64,000 nucleotides of DNA from Anaerococcus pacaensis 9403502 (lineage in GTDB: Bacteria > Bacillota > Clostridia > Tissierellales > Peptoniphilaceae). Below, piece after piece: positions 1-7,953 of the stretch. Location of the stretch: NCBI GenBank assembly GCA_000308255.3, contig HG326663.1, positions 741,269 to 805,268 of the forward strand. Reading direction: 5' to 3'. The notes beneath the pieces were generated by a model that saw only the letters and a program-made list of their open reading frames with translations, had not been told where the DNA came from and searched no databases. Both the position numbers and the translations under genes were made by a program. Numbering within the stretch: position 1 is the stretch's first letter; each line of letters begins with the position of its first letter.

Positions 1-1
1 C

Positions 2-283
2 GTCCGCGAGATATTCTTTGACGGCAAACACCCATACACATGGGCGCTCCTTCGTTCAGTACCTAAGATGAACTCGACTAAGACAGAGACTCTATACTCG
101 CTAAAGGGTACACCACCAGATCTCATCCAAGACATCAAGGGCTGCCCATTTGTCGATAGATGTGACTATGCTATGAAAATTTGTAAACAACAAAAACCTC
201 CTTTCTACGAATTCTCTGAATTCCACAAGTGCAAATGCTGGCTAAACCATGAGCATGCGCCAAAAGTAGAAAGACCTATATAG
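2..283 (+). CDS. Oligopeptide/dipeptide ABC transporter ATP-binding protein, C-terminal part (OppD/DppD-like)
   Basis: The reading frame is open from the window edge, so only the last 93 codons are present. The visible part carries the HPYTWALL motif and the Cys-rich C-terminal tail (GCPFVDRCDYAM...C) of the OppD/DppD family, the oligopeptide transporter C-terminal domain. This subunit hydrolyses ATP at the inner face of the membrane to drive peptide import. The OppF partner starts 9 bases downstream, so the two are co-transcribed. The Walker motifs lie outside the window, so the family call rests on the tail and the neighbour. Confidence 0.85.
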   Translation, partial: VREIFFDGKHPYTWALLRSVPKMNSTKTETLYSLKGTPPDLIQDIKGCPFVDRCDYAMKICKQQKPPFYEFSEFHKCKCWLNHEHAPKVERPI

Positions 284-292
284 GAGTTTGTC

Positions 293-1423
293 ATGGAAAA
301 TATCAAAAATAAAGAAGTACTTGTAAAAGTAAATAACATGGACAAGTTCTTTAAGGTAGGTAAAAATAAGAACCTTAAGGCTTGTGAAAATGTAAATATA
401 GATATCTACCAAGGCGAAACTCTAGGACTTGTAGGAGAATCAGGCTGTGGTAAGACTACCTTTGGCAGGACCCTTATAAAACTCTACGACCCAACTAATG
501 GAACTGTAGAATATAAGGGCAAGGATATCACAAAACTTAACAGAAAAGAGCTCAAAGAATTCAGAAAAGAAGTTCAAATGATCTTCCAAGACCCATATGC
601 ATCTCTTGACCCAAGGATGACCATAGGTGATATCATATCAGAAGGGATCAGAGTTCACTTCAAAGACATGAAGGAAGACCAAATCCAAGAGCGTGTAACA
701 GAATTATTAAAAACTGTTGGTCTAAATGCTGAGCACGGGGCTAGATTCCCTCACGAACTATCAGGTGGTCAAAGACAAAGAATAGGTATTGCTAGAGCTC
801 TCGCCGTAGAGCCAGAATTTATCATCTGTGATGAGCCAATTTCTGCGCTTGACGTAAGTATCCAAGCTCAAATTGTAAACCTACTAATAGAATTGCAAAA
901 TACTAGAAACTTAACCTACCTCTTTATCAGCCACGACCTATCAATGGTAAGCCATATATCTGATAGGGTAGGGGTAATGTATCTAGGTTCGCTTGTTGAA
1001 GTTGCAAAATCAGAACGCATCTATAACAACGCCCTACACCCATATACCCAAGCGCTCATCTCAGCTATCCCAATACCAGACCCAGATGTATCTACAGCGG
1101 GCTACGAAAAGCTAAAAGGTGAAATACCTTCACCAATCGATGCTCCTATCGGCTGTAAATTCAATACTCGTTGTAAATTTGCTATGGATATCTGTAAAGA
1201 AAAACGTCCAGAGCTAGTAGAGTTTGAAGCAAACCACTTCTGTGCTTGCCACCTCTACAGCGACGGCCTGGAAAAAGGTCTAGAAATAATCGAAAAACAC
1301 AAAAAAGACCTCGAATTTAGGGAAGATACTCATGATATCTACCAAGATATAGAAATTGATGGTGAAGAAGTCCTAGAAAGACAAAAGGAAAATGTAAACC
1401 TTGAAACACCTCCATTTGAATAA
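293..1423 (+). CDS. oppF: Oligopeptide ABC transporter ATP-binding protein OppF/DppF
   Basis: ATPase subunit of a peptide importer that works as a heterodimer with the preceding OppD-like protein. Walker A (GESGCGKTT) lies near residue 50, the signature LSGGQRQR near 160 and Walker B (FIICDEP) near 180, followed by the H-loop (ISHDLS). The C-terminal oligopeptide-transporter domain has the usual Cys cluster (GCKFNTRCKFAMDIC). At 376 residues it is longer than usual because of an acidic tail of about 50 residues after the last Cys, of unknown role. A strong terminator follows at once, so this is the last gene of the opp operon. Confidence 0.93.
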   Translation: MENIKNKEVLVKVNNMDKFFKVGKNKNLKACENVNIDIYQGETLGLVGESGCGKTTFGRTLIKLYDPTNGTVEYKGKDITKLNRKELKEFRKEVQMIFQDPYASLDPRMTIGDIISEGIRVHFKDMKEDQIQERVTELLKTVGLNAEHGARFPHELSGGQRQRIGIARALAVEPEFIICDEPISALDVSIQAQIVNLLIELQNTRNLTYLFISHDLSMVSHISDRVGVMYLGSLVEVAKSERIYNNALHPYTQALISAIPIPDPDVSTAGYEKLKGEIPSPIDAPIGCKFNTRCKFAMDICKEKRPELVEFEANHFCACHLYSDGLEKGLEIIEKHKKDLEFREDTHDIYQDIEIDGEEVLERQKENVNLETPPFE

Positions 1424-1430
1424 ATCCTCT

Positions 1431-1466
1431 AAAAGCCCCTGAAATCAACATTTCAGGGGCTTTTAA
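1431..1466 (+). terminator. Intrinsic terminator of the opp operon
   Basis: A perfect 14-bp stem (AAAAGCCCCTGAAA with its complement) around a 6-base loop, whose 3' arm ends in TTTT. It starts seven bases after the oppF stop codon. The A-rich 5' arm means it could also work in the other direction. Confidence 0.9.
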
Positions 1467-1470
1467 AATC

Positions 1471-1642
1471 ATAAGTGAAAAAGTTTTCACTTATATGCCT
1501 TTACTTATATTTTGAAACCGGTTTAATAATAGTTGTATGATGGTTAGTTAAATATCTAATTATCTTTAAAGCCACATAGTTGCTTTACATAGGAACAAAA
1601 TATTTCATTGTTACCCATATAACTATGTGACTTAGGAAGGAA
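1471..1642 (+). promoter_or_regulatory. Structured leader upstream of the YkvI-like transporter gene
   Basis: This gene-free stretch holds three visible elements. There is an 11-bp perfect hairpin (ATAAGTGAAAA and its complement, 1471-1494) without a T-run. There is a palindrome AAACCGGTTT at 1515-1524, of the type bound by LacI-like repressors. Finally a long-range 9-bp pairing, CACATAGTT (1573-1581) with AACTATGTG (1621-1629), closes just before the ribosome binding site AGGAAGG. No known riboswitch class is recognised. The closing pairing next to the RBS makes translational control plausible but unproven. Confidence 0.4.
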
Positions 1643-1647
1643 TTTTT

Positions 1648-2745
1648 ATGAAAGAGAAAGTCAGAGTTTCTAAGGTGATCAATTATGCGGGCGCCTTTAT
1701 CGCCTTGCTAATCGGGTCAGGTTTTGCGACAGGACAGGAGTTGTTACAATTCTTTGCTTCGTATGGCCTACCTGGACTATTAGGTGTAATAGTATGCTTT
1801 GTGTTGTTCGCCTTTGTAGGTGTAGAATTTGTTACTTATGGTAAAAAATACCATTTTGAAAACCCAAATAACGTGTATAAGGCAATATGTGGCGATAAGC
1901 TCGGCACATTTTACGATTATTTTTCGGTATTTTTCCTATTTTTATCATTCACAGTAATGGTAGCTGGAGCGCAAGCTACATTTGTCCAACAATATAATGC
2001 ACCTAAATTTGTAGGGGGCGCGATACTTGGACTAGCAGCTCTTATCACTGTAATATTTGGTTTAAGCAAAATAGTAGATGTAATCGGTAAAATAGGTCCT
2101 GTAATAGTAGTACTAGCTATATTTATAGGCGTGGCATCTATTGTACAGAACTTCTCAAATTTTGATGCTGCCCTAGCATCACTAGAAAACCTCAATGCAA
2201 ATAACAAAATTATCCGCGCCACAGACCTAGGATGGCTACCAGCAGCCCTCACATATGTAGGTTTTAACATGATATGGCTAGCAGCATTTTGTGCTCAAGT
2301 AGGACGTGATGCTGATAACTTTGAAGAAGCACGTAGGGGACAAATAGCAGGTGCAGGTGGTTTTGCCCTAGCACTACTAATCATGGCTTTTGGAATCATA
2401 CTATCAATCGATAACGTATACAATTCCCAAATCCCAACCCTAATATTAGCCAATCAAATCAACCCAGTAATTGCAACCATATTTTCAGTTTGTATAGTAT
2501 TTGGTATATACACATCTGCAGTACCACTACTTTGGTCTGTAATAGCAAGATTTTTCAAAGAAGGAACCAAACAGTTTAAACTAGCTACAGTTATTATCGG
2601 TATTGCAGGTATCATAGTTGGCCTTACAATCGACTTTGACGTACTTGTAAACTACGTTTATGTGATCAATGGCTGGCTAGGATTCTTACTACTAGTCATC
2701 ATGATAGTAAGATTTTTCCAAAGAAGAAGTAAAAAGGAGATATAG
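1648..2745 (+). CDS. YkvI-like multi-pass membrane transporter (paralogue 1)
   Basis: A 365-residue, very hydrophobic protein with about ten predicted membrane segments. The N-terminal pattern INYAGAFIALLIGSGFATGQE, with unwound-helix glycines, is typical of YkvI-like proteins distantly related to the APC/LeuT superfamily. It probably moves a small solute, perhaps an amino acid or compatible solute, across the membrane; the substrate cannot be read from sequence. It is closely similar along its length to the transporter at 46484-47572 that sits behind the grd genes. The next gene starts directly after the stop codon, so the two are translationally coupled. Confidence 0.75.
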   Translation: MKEKVRVSKVINYAGAFIALLIGSGFATGQELLQFFASYGLPGLLGVIVCFVLFAFVGVEFVTYGKKYHFENPNNVYKAICGDKLGTFYDYFSVFFLFLSFTVMVAGAQATFVQQYNAPKFVGGAILGLAALITVIFGLSKIVDVIGKIGPVIVVLAIFIGVASIVQNFSNFDAALASLENLNANNKIIRATDLGWLPAALTYVGFNMIWLAAFCAQVGRDADNFEEARRGQIAGAGGFALALLIMAFGIILSIDNVYNSQIPTLILANQINPVIATIFSVCIVFGIYTSAVPLLWSVIARFFKEGTKQFKLATVIIGIAGIIVGLTIDFDVLVNYVYVINGWLGFLLLVIMIVRFFQRRSKKEI

Positions 2746-3213
2746 ATGAAAGAGGCTAGGAGAGAAGAAAATAAAAAGAATACTACCTTCTTGGTTTTAA
2801 TAGGTGTTGCCCTAATACTTATATTAGCATCTATCTATCACGTGAGATACACTCCAGAGGGTAAGGCAAAAAGAGCTATGACAGATCTAGATAATACAGC
2901 AGCATTTGCTAGTACTGATGTGCCACAAGAAGATTTAGAAAACCTAAACGCTCGTACAAGAATTGATGGTATTCGCTATAACTTTGAAGAAATCACTATC
3001 AATGAGCCAACCAATATGGAATACCTAGGCAAGGTTGATATGCTAAATGAAAACGGCAAGACAATCAATACCCTAGACCTATATAAGTCTGGTGATCAAT
3101 ATATATTTAACCTCTATGGGACATATATGAAGCTAGAAAATCAAGATACAACACAAACCGGTGGATTAATTCCAACCGGTTTTTTATTTGACAAATCACT
3201 GAAAGCTTTCTGA
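2746..3213 (+). CDS. Small membrane-anchored protein of unknown function
   Basis: A 155-residue protein not recognised as a family. The N-terminus has a charged stretch (residues 1-13), one hydrophobic segment (about 14-30) and then a polar domain, so it is probably anchored in the membrane with the bulk outside. The start codon abuts the stop codon of the transporter gene, indicating coupling. A terminator-like hairpin with a T-run lies inside the last 20 codons, so many transcripts may end before the stop codon. The last residues also overlap the first operator-like repeat of the sialic-acid operon. Confidence 0.6.
   Translation: MKEARREENKKNTTFLVLIGVALILILASIYHVRYTPEGKAKRAMTDLDNTAAFASTDVPQEDLENLNARTRIDGIRYNFEEITINEPTNMEYLGKVDMLNENGKTINTLDLYKSGDQYIFNLYGTYMKLENQDTTQTGGLIPTGFLFDKSLKAF
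3155..3190 (+). terminator. Terminator-like hairpin inside the end of the 155-aa gene
   Basis: The arms AAACCGGT (3155-3162) and ACCGGTTT (3175-3182), extended inward by GG/CC with one bulge, are followed by TTTTTATTTG. The U-run lies about 25 bases upstream of the in-frame stop codon at 3211-3213. The same AAACCGGTTT core occurs as a palindrome at 1515 upstream of this gene pair. Confidence 0.6.
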
Positions 3214-3340
3214 AGCTAATTTCAGAATGGGTATAAAATCTTTAAGGGAAAACGGGAAAAAGTTATCATAAGATAGGATGCCTGAAACTAATTTCTAAAT
3301 GAAGATATATGTTTGAAATTAAATTCAAATCATATATAAT
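3211..3340 (+). promoter_or_regulatory. Promoter and three operator-like dyads of the sialic-acid operon
   Basis: Three similar imperfect palindromes occur in 120 bases: TGAAGCTAATTTCA (3211-3224), TGAAACTAATTTCT (3283-3296) and TTTGAAATTAAATTCAAA (3312-3329). A promoter-like TTGAAA (3313) and TATAAT (3335-3340), 16 bases apart, overlaps the third copy, so binding there would block RNA polymerase. The RpiR-type regulator at the operon's end is the natural candidate to bind these sites; that assignment is inference. Confidence 0.6.
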
Positions 3341-3363
3341 TCTTTTATACAAAGGAGGGCTTG

Positions 3364-4065
3364 ATGACTGAAACTAGCAAAATAGAAGCTATAAGAGGAA
3401 AGCTTATAGTTTCATGCCAAGCCTTGCCTGATGAGCCGCTACATTCTTCATTCATAATGGGGAGAATGGCAAGGGCTGCCAAAGAGGGCGGTGCAAGCGG
3501 TATCAGGGCAAATACTGGCGCAGACATTGGTGAAATTAAGAAGGAAGTTGACTTGCCAATCATTGGCATTGTAAAAAAGGACTATGATGATTCAAAAGTC
3601 TATATCACCCCTACCATGGATGAGATTGATGAGCTAGTGGAAGCTGGCGTGGAAATCATAGCCTTAGATGCGACAAGCGATACTAGACCAGCTGGAAAGA
3701 GCCTAGATGAGTTTTTTGCAGAGATCAAAGCTAAATATCCTGGCCAAATGCTTATGGCAGATTGTTCGACAGTAGATGAAGCTCTACATGCGGATGAACT
3801 TGGTTTTGACTTTGTAGGTACTACTTTAGTTGGCTACACAGACCAATCTAGGGGAGACAAGATCGAGGCTAATGACTTCGAGATATTAAGAACTATTATC
3901 GATAATGTGAAAAATGCTAAGGTAATCGCTGAGGGCAATGTAAATACTCCAGAAAAAGCCAAGAGAGTAATAGAACTTGGGGCCTATAGTGTAGTAGTTG
4001 GCTCAATCATAACCAGACCACAGGTTATTACAAAGACATTTGTTGATAAACTTGACGAATTATAA
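3364..4065 (+). CDS. nanE: N-acetylmannosamine-6-phosphate 2-epimerase
   Basis: Converts N-acetylmannosamine-6-phosphate to N-acetylglucosamine-6-phosphate in sialic-acid catabolism. The protein is a single TIM-barrel of 233 residues, the normal family length, with the conserved segments [11 protein letters not shown] near the N-terminus, [10 protein letters not shown] near residue 40 and [10 protein letters not shown] near the C-terminus. ATG at 3364 is preferred over the TTG three bases upstream because it sits about five bases after the strong RBS AAAGGAGGG. It is the first gene of the sialic-acid operon, and all pathway enzymes from the lyase to the kinase follow on the same strand. Confidence 0.93.
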   Translation: MTETSKIEAIRGKLIVSCQALPDEPLHSSFIMGRMARAAKEGGASGIRANTGADIGEIKKEVDLPIIGIVKKDYDDSKVYITPTMDEIDELVEAGVEIIALDATSDTRPAGKSLDEFFAEIKAKYPGQMLMADCSTVDEALHADELGFDFVGTTLVGYTDQSRGDKIEANDFEILRTIIDNVKNAKVIAEGNVNTPEKAKRVIELGAYSVVVGSIITRPQVITKTFVDKLDEL

Positions 4066-4092
4066 AAATTTTACAAGAAAGGAAAACGTATT

Positions 4093-5013
4093 ATGAGAAA
4101 TCTTGATAAATATAAGGGAATTATTCCAGCATTTTATGCATGCTATGATGATGAAGGCAACATCAGCCCAGATAGAGTAAGAGAACTAACCAGATATTTC
4201 ATCGATAAAGGCGTGAAGGGCCTATATGTAAATGGATCATCTGGCGAATGTATCTACCAATCAGTAGAAGATAAGAAAATCGTTCTAGAAAACGTAATGC
4301 AAGAAGCTAAAGGCAAACTAACAATCATTGCTCACGTGGCTTGCAACAACACAGCTGATTCTAGAGAGCTAGCAGCACATGCTGAAAGCCTAGGTGTAGA
4401 TGCTATCGCAGCTATCCCACCAATCTATTTTAGACTTCCAGAATATGCTATAGCAGAATATTGGAATGACATCTCTGATGCAGCACCAAATACTGACTTT
4501 GTAATCTACAACATCCCACAACTAGCAGGTGTTGCTTTAACACCAGCCCTATTTGAAGAAATGAGAAAAAATCCTAGAGTTATCGGTGTTAAAAACTCAT
4601 CTATGCCAGTCCAAGATATCCAAATCTTCAAACAAAACGCAGGCGAAGACTATATAATCTTCAATGGTCCAGACGAACAATACATCTCAGGCCGCCTCAT
4701 CGGTGCAGAAGCAGGTATCGGTGGTACTTACGGTGCTATGCCAGACCTATTTTTAAAAATGGAAGAGCACTTTACAAACGGCAATCTAGAAGAAGCAAGA
4801 AACATCCAATACGATATCAACTCTATCATCTACAAGATGGTATCAGGCCATGGCAATATGTATGGGGTAATCAAGGCTATCCTTCGCGAAAATGAAGGCA
4901 TTGATATCGGATCTGTTAGAAAACCACTACCAGCCCTAATCGAATCTGATGAAGCAATCGTAAAAGAAGCAGCAGCTATGATTAGAGAAGCTCGCGAAAA
5001 ATACATCGATTAA
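4093..5013 (+). CDS. nanA: N-acetylneuraminate lyase
   Basis: Class I aldolase of the DapA/NanA family that splits N-acetylneuraminate into pyruvate and N-acetylmannosamine. The 306-residue protein shows the GSSGE phosphate/carboxylate-binding loop near residue 47, the catalytic Tyr in the YNIPQ segment near 138, and the Schiff-base Lys in IGVKNSS near 165. Length and motifs fit a functional enzyme. Its place between the epimerase and a sodium symporter, in an operon with a ROK kinase, separates it from dihydrodipicolinate synthase, its closest relative family. Confidence 0.92.
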   Translation: MRNLDKYKGIIPAFYACYDDEGNISPDRVRELTRYFIDKGVKGLYVNGSSGECIYQSVEDKKIVLENVMQEAKGKLTIIAHVACNNTADSRELAAHAESLGVDAIAAIPPIYFRLPEYAIAEYWNDISDAAPNTDFVIYNIPQLAGVALTPALFEEMRKNPRVIGVKNSSMPVQDIQIFKQNAGEDYIIFNGPDEQYISGRLIGAEAGIGGTYGAMPDLFLKMEEHFTNGNLEEARNIQYDINSIIYKMVSGHGNMYGVIKAILRENEGIDIGSVRKPLPALIESDEAIVKEAAAMIREAREKYID

Positions 5014-5024
5014 TAGGAGAGGCC

Positions 5025-6545
5025 ATGCAAGGATTTACTTACATTGACTTAATCATACTGATTGTATACCTGGGTGCAGTACTATTTGCCGGTCTTCGTT
5101 TCTCTAAAAAAGAAATGAAGGGCAAGGAATACTTCAGAGGCGACGGCTCTATCCCTTGGTGGGTAACATCAGTATCAATATTTGCAACATTACTCAGCCC
5201 TATATCCTTCCTATCACTAGCAGGTAACTCATATGCTGGTACATGGATAATGTGGTTTGCCCAATTAGGTATGCTAATTGCTATACCATTTACAATCAAA
5301 TACTTTTTGCCTATTTATAGCAAGCTAGACATCGATACAGCTTATCAATATCTAGAAATCAGATATAAAAGCAAGGGCCTTAGAGTCCTTGGGGCTATCA
5401 TGTTTATCATCTATCAAATCGGTAGAATGTCTATCATCATGTACCTACCATGTATGGTACTCTCAGAACTGATGGGCATTAGCGTAGATATACTTATCAT
5501 CATTATGGGTGTGATAGCTATTATCTACTCATATACAGGTGGTCTAAAATCAGTACTATGGACAGACTTTATCCAAGGTTCGGTACTTCTTATAGGTGTA
5601 ACCTTTGGTCTATTTTTCCTAATCAGCAAGATCAATGGAGGGCTTGGTGCTATCAACTACGAACTTTTCATAAACAACAAGTTTCTAGCACCTGACCAAC
5701 CAATATTTGATGCCAATATCTTTAGAGACAGTGTATTCCTATTAATTGTAGGTGCTGGTATCAATACCATCGGATCATATGTATCTAGTCAAGATATCGT
5801 ACAAAGATTTACTACAACAAACGACTCTAAGCAACTAAGAAAGATGATGATTACAAATGGTCTTCTATCAATCTTTATCGCTACTGTGTTTTACCTAATA
5901 GGTTCAGGCCTATACACCTTCTACCAAGTACAAGGTAACCCACTACCACCAAGTGCCCAACAAGACCAAATCTTCGCATCTTGGATAGCATACGAACTAC
6001 CAGTTGGCTTTACAGGTATACTGCTTGCAGCAATCTATGCAGCCAGCCAATCTACCTTATCAACAGGGCTCAACTCTGTTGCATCAAGCTGGGCTCTAGA
6101 TATACAATCAAACATTAGCAAGAAAGAACTAACCTTTGACCAACAAACAAAAATCGGCCAAAGAGTATCACTAATCGTTGGTATCTTTGCAATTGTAGTA
6201 TCAATAGTACTTGCTCACTCTGGAGTGAAATCAGCTTATGAATGGTTCAACGGCTTCATGGGACTGGTACTAGGTATACTTGTAGGTATCTTTATCCTAG
6301 GCGCCTTCACCAAATCAGCAAATAAATTTGGTGCAACCATTGCCTTTATAGTGGCAGCGTTAGTAATGGTTTACATCAAATACTTCGTTGACCCAGCAGC
6401 AGTATCATTCTGGTCATACTCAATTATCTCAATTGCAGTATCACTAGTAGTTGGTATCATTGCTTCTAAGCTATATGACAAATCAAAGGGAGTTGAAACT
6501 ATCCCACCAGTTAATTCGACAATCTACAATCAAACGAGGAGTTAA
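5025..6545 (+). CDS. Sodium:solute symporter, probable sialic-acid importer
   Basis: A 506-residue integral membrane protein of the SSS family with about 13 hydrophobic segments. Family features include the TDFIQG segment after a TGGLKSVLW stretch near residue 180 and the long alternating helix pattern. It starts 11 bases after the nanA stop codon and is followed after two bases by the anomerase gene. This position makes sodium-driven uptake of N-acetylneuraminate the likely job, as for SiaT/NanT-type SSS transporters. The substrate is inferred from context only. Confidence 0.87.
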   Translation: MQGFTYIDLIILIVYLGAVLFAGLRFSKKEMKGKEYFRGDGSIPWWVTSVSIFATLLSPISFLSLAGNSYAGTWIMWFAQLGMLIAIPFTIKYFLPIYSKLDIDTAYQYLEIRYKSKGLRVLGAIMFIIYQIGRMSIIMYLPCMVLSELMGISVDILIIIMGVIAIIYSYTGGLKSVLWTDFIQGSVLLIGVTFGLFFLISKINGGLGAINYELFINNKFLAPDQPIFDANIFRDSVFLLIVGAGINTIGSYVSSQDIVQRFTTTNDSKQLRKMMITNGLLSIFIATVFYLIGSGLYTFYQVQGNPLPPSAQQDQIFASWIAYELPVGFTGILLAAIYAASQSTLSTGLNSVASSWALDIQSNISKKELTFDQQTKIGQRVSLIVGIFAIVVSIVLAHSGVKSAYEWFNGFMGLVLGILVGIFILGAFTKSANKFGATIAFIVAALVMVYIKYFVDPAAVSFWSYSIISIAVSLVVGIIASKLYDKSKGVETIPPVNSTIYNQTRS

Positions 6546-6547
6546 AT

Positions 6548-6997
6548 ATGATTTTTGGTAATATTAACCACTTAGATGAATATGCTTATCTAATGGATAA
6601 GTTTAAAGCAGCCTTTGACTATTATGAAGCAAATGACCTATCTTCATACGAACCTGGCAAGCACGACATCGATGGCGATGAACTTTTCGTAAACATAGCA
6701 GAATACGAAACCACCACAGCCGACAACAGGTTCTGGGAAGCTCACAGAGACTATATCGACCTACAAATCCTAATTTCTGGCTATGAAAGAATCGACCTAA
6801 ACTTTATCGATAACATGGACACCCATGATTACAAAAAAGAAGACGACTTCTTAGCTATGGATGGAGAAGCAAAGGTAAGTGTAGAGCTTAAAGCAGGAGA
6901 CTTTTTAATTTGCTATCCAAACGATGGCCATATGACAGGGCTATCAGCAGATGGTCCTAGTCAAGTGAAAAAGGCAATCTTTAAAATCAAATTATAG
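6548..6997 (+). CDS. nanQ: YhcH/YjgK/YiaL family protein, probable sialic-acid anomerase
   Basis: A 149-residue cupin-like protein of the YhcH family. The conserved block EAHRDYIDLQ near residue 60, with its His and Asp, and the C-terminal FLICYPNDGHMTG segment are the family hallmarks and probable metal-binding residues. Some members (NanQ) speed up opening or interconversion of sialic-acid anomers so the lyase is supplied with substrate. The gene begins two bases after the transporter stop codon. The precise reaction here is inferred from the neighbourhood. Confidence 0.8.
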   Translation: MIFGNINHLDEYAYLMDKFKAAFDYYEANDLSSYEPGKHDIDGDELFVNIAEYETTTADNRFWEAHRDYIDLQILISGYERIDLNFIDNMDTHDYKKEDDFLAMDGEAKVSVELKAGDFLICYPNDGHMTGLSADGPSQVKKAIFKIKL

Positions 6998-7003
6998 ATA
7001 AAC

Positions 7004-7030
7004 AGAGGCATAGCAAGGTATGCCTCTTTG
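7004..7030 (+). terminator. Hairpin between nanQ and nanK
   Basis: A perfect 9-bp stem, AGAGGCATA (7004-7012) with TATGCCTCT (7019-7027), and a six-base loop. It is followed by only a short T stretch, so it is more likely a partial attenuator or mRNA-stability element than a full stop. Confidence 0.5.
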
Positions 7031-7055
7031 TCAATCAAAAGTTAAGGAGAGACGA

Positions 7056-7937
7056 GTGAAAAAATATATAAGCCTCGATATAGGCGGCACATATATGAAA
7101 TATGGGCTGATAGATGAAAATGGCAATATATTAGAAAAAAATGAACTAGCTACTGAGGCCGAAAAGGGTGGGCCACAGATACTAGATAAGGCGATGAAAA
7201 TCATTGGCGACTATACTGCAGAGCACGATATAGAGGGTGTAGCCATATCCACAGCTGGCATGGTCGATACAGAAAAAGGGGCCATTCGCTATGCATCTGA
7301 GCTCATACCAAACTACACCGGGGTCAATTTCAAAGACACTATCAGAGAAAAATTTGATTTGCCTTGTGTGGTAGAAAATGATGTGAATTGCGCAGGCCTT
7401 GCTGAATATAAAACTGGTGCAGGCAAGGGCAGCGAGATTGCCATAGTCCTCACCATAGGCACAGGAATTGGTGGATCTGCAATTATCAATGGAGAAGTCT
7501 ACCACGGAGCATCAGGCTCAGCTATGGAAGTGGGCTATATGCATGTAAATGGCAGCACCTTCGAGACCCTAGGCTCTGCCAAGGCCTTAGTAGAAAAGGT
7601 TGCACAGCTAAAAGAGGATGATGTGGCAAATTGGGATGGTAAAAAGATATTTGATCTCGCCAAAGAAGGCGATGAAATATGCATCAGAGCTATTGATGAA
7701 ATGTGCGATATCCTTGCTATCGGTATCTCAAATATAGCCTATGTCCTAAATCCAGACATGGTAATACTTGGTGGAGGCATCATGGCTCAGGGAGAATATC
7801 TCTATGACAAGATAGATGATAAGCTCAAGATCCATCTAGAAAAGCCCCTTTATGATAAAATTAGCCTCAAATTCGCCTCTCACCAAAACTCAGCCGGCAT
7901 GCTAGGAGCCTACTATAACTATCTCAACCAGCAGTAA
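7056..7937 (+). CDS. nanK: ROK-family N-acetylmannosamine kinase
   Basis: Phosphorylates N-acetylmannosamine to the 6-phosphate that NanE uses. The ROK signature is clear: DIGGTYMKYG at the N-terminus for phosphate binding, VVENDVNCAG near residue 105, and TIGTGIGGSAIINGEVYHG near 130. The usual zinc-binding cysteine cluster of ROK proteins after the GxMHV segment is missing, replaced by a short Ser/Thr-rich turn. GTG at 7056 is chosen because AAGGAGA lies five bases upstream; the longer frame from 7020 would have to start inside the preceding hairpin. The encoded protein is about 293 residues. Confidence 0.88.
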   Translation: MKKYISLDIGGTYMKYGLIDENGNILEKNELATEAEKGGPQILDKAMKIIGDYTAEHDIEGVAISTAGMVDTEKGAIRYASELIPNYTGVNFKDTIREKFDLPCVVENDVNCAGLAEYKTGAGKGSEIAIVLTIGTGIGGSAIINGEVYHGASGSAMEVGYMHVNGSTFETLGSAKALVEKVAQLKEDDVANWDGKKIFDLAKEGDEICIRAIDEMCDILAIGISNIAYVLNPDMVILGGGIMAQGEYLYDKIDDKLKIHLEKPLYDKISLKFASHQNSAGMLGAYYNYLNQQ

Positions 7938-7953
7938 AGATTGGAGGCCCAGC

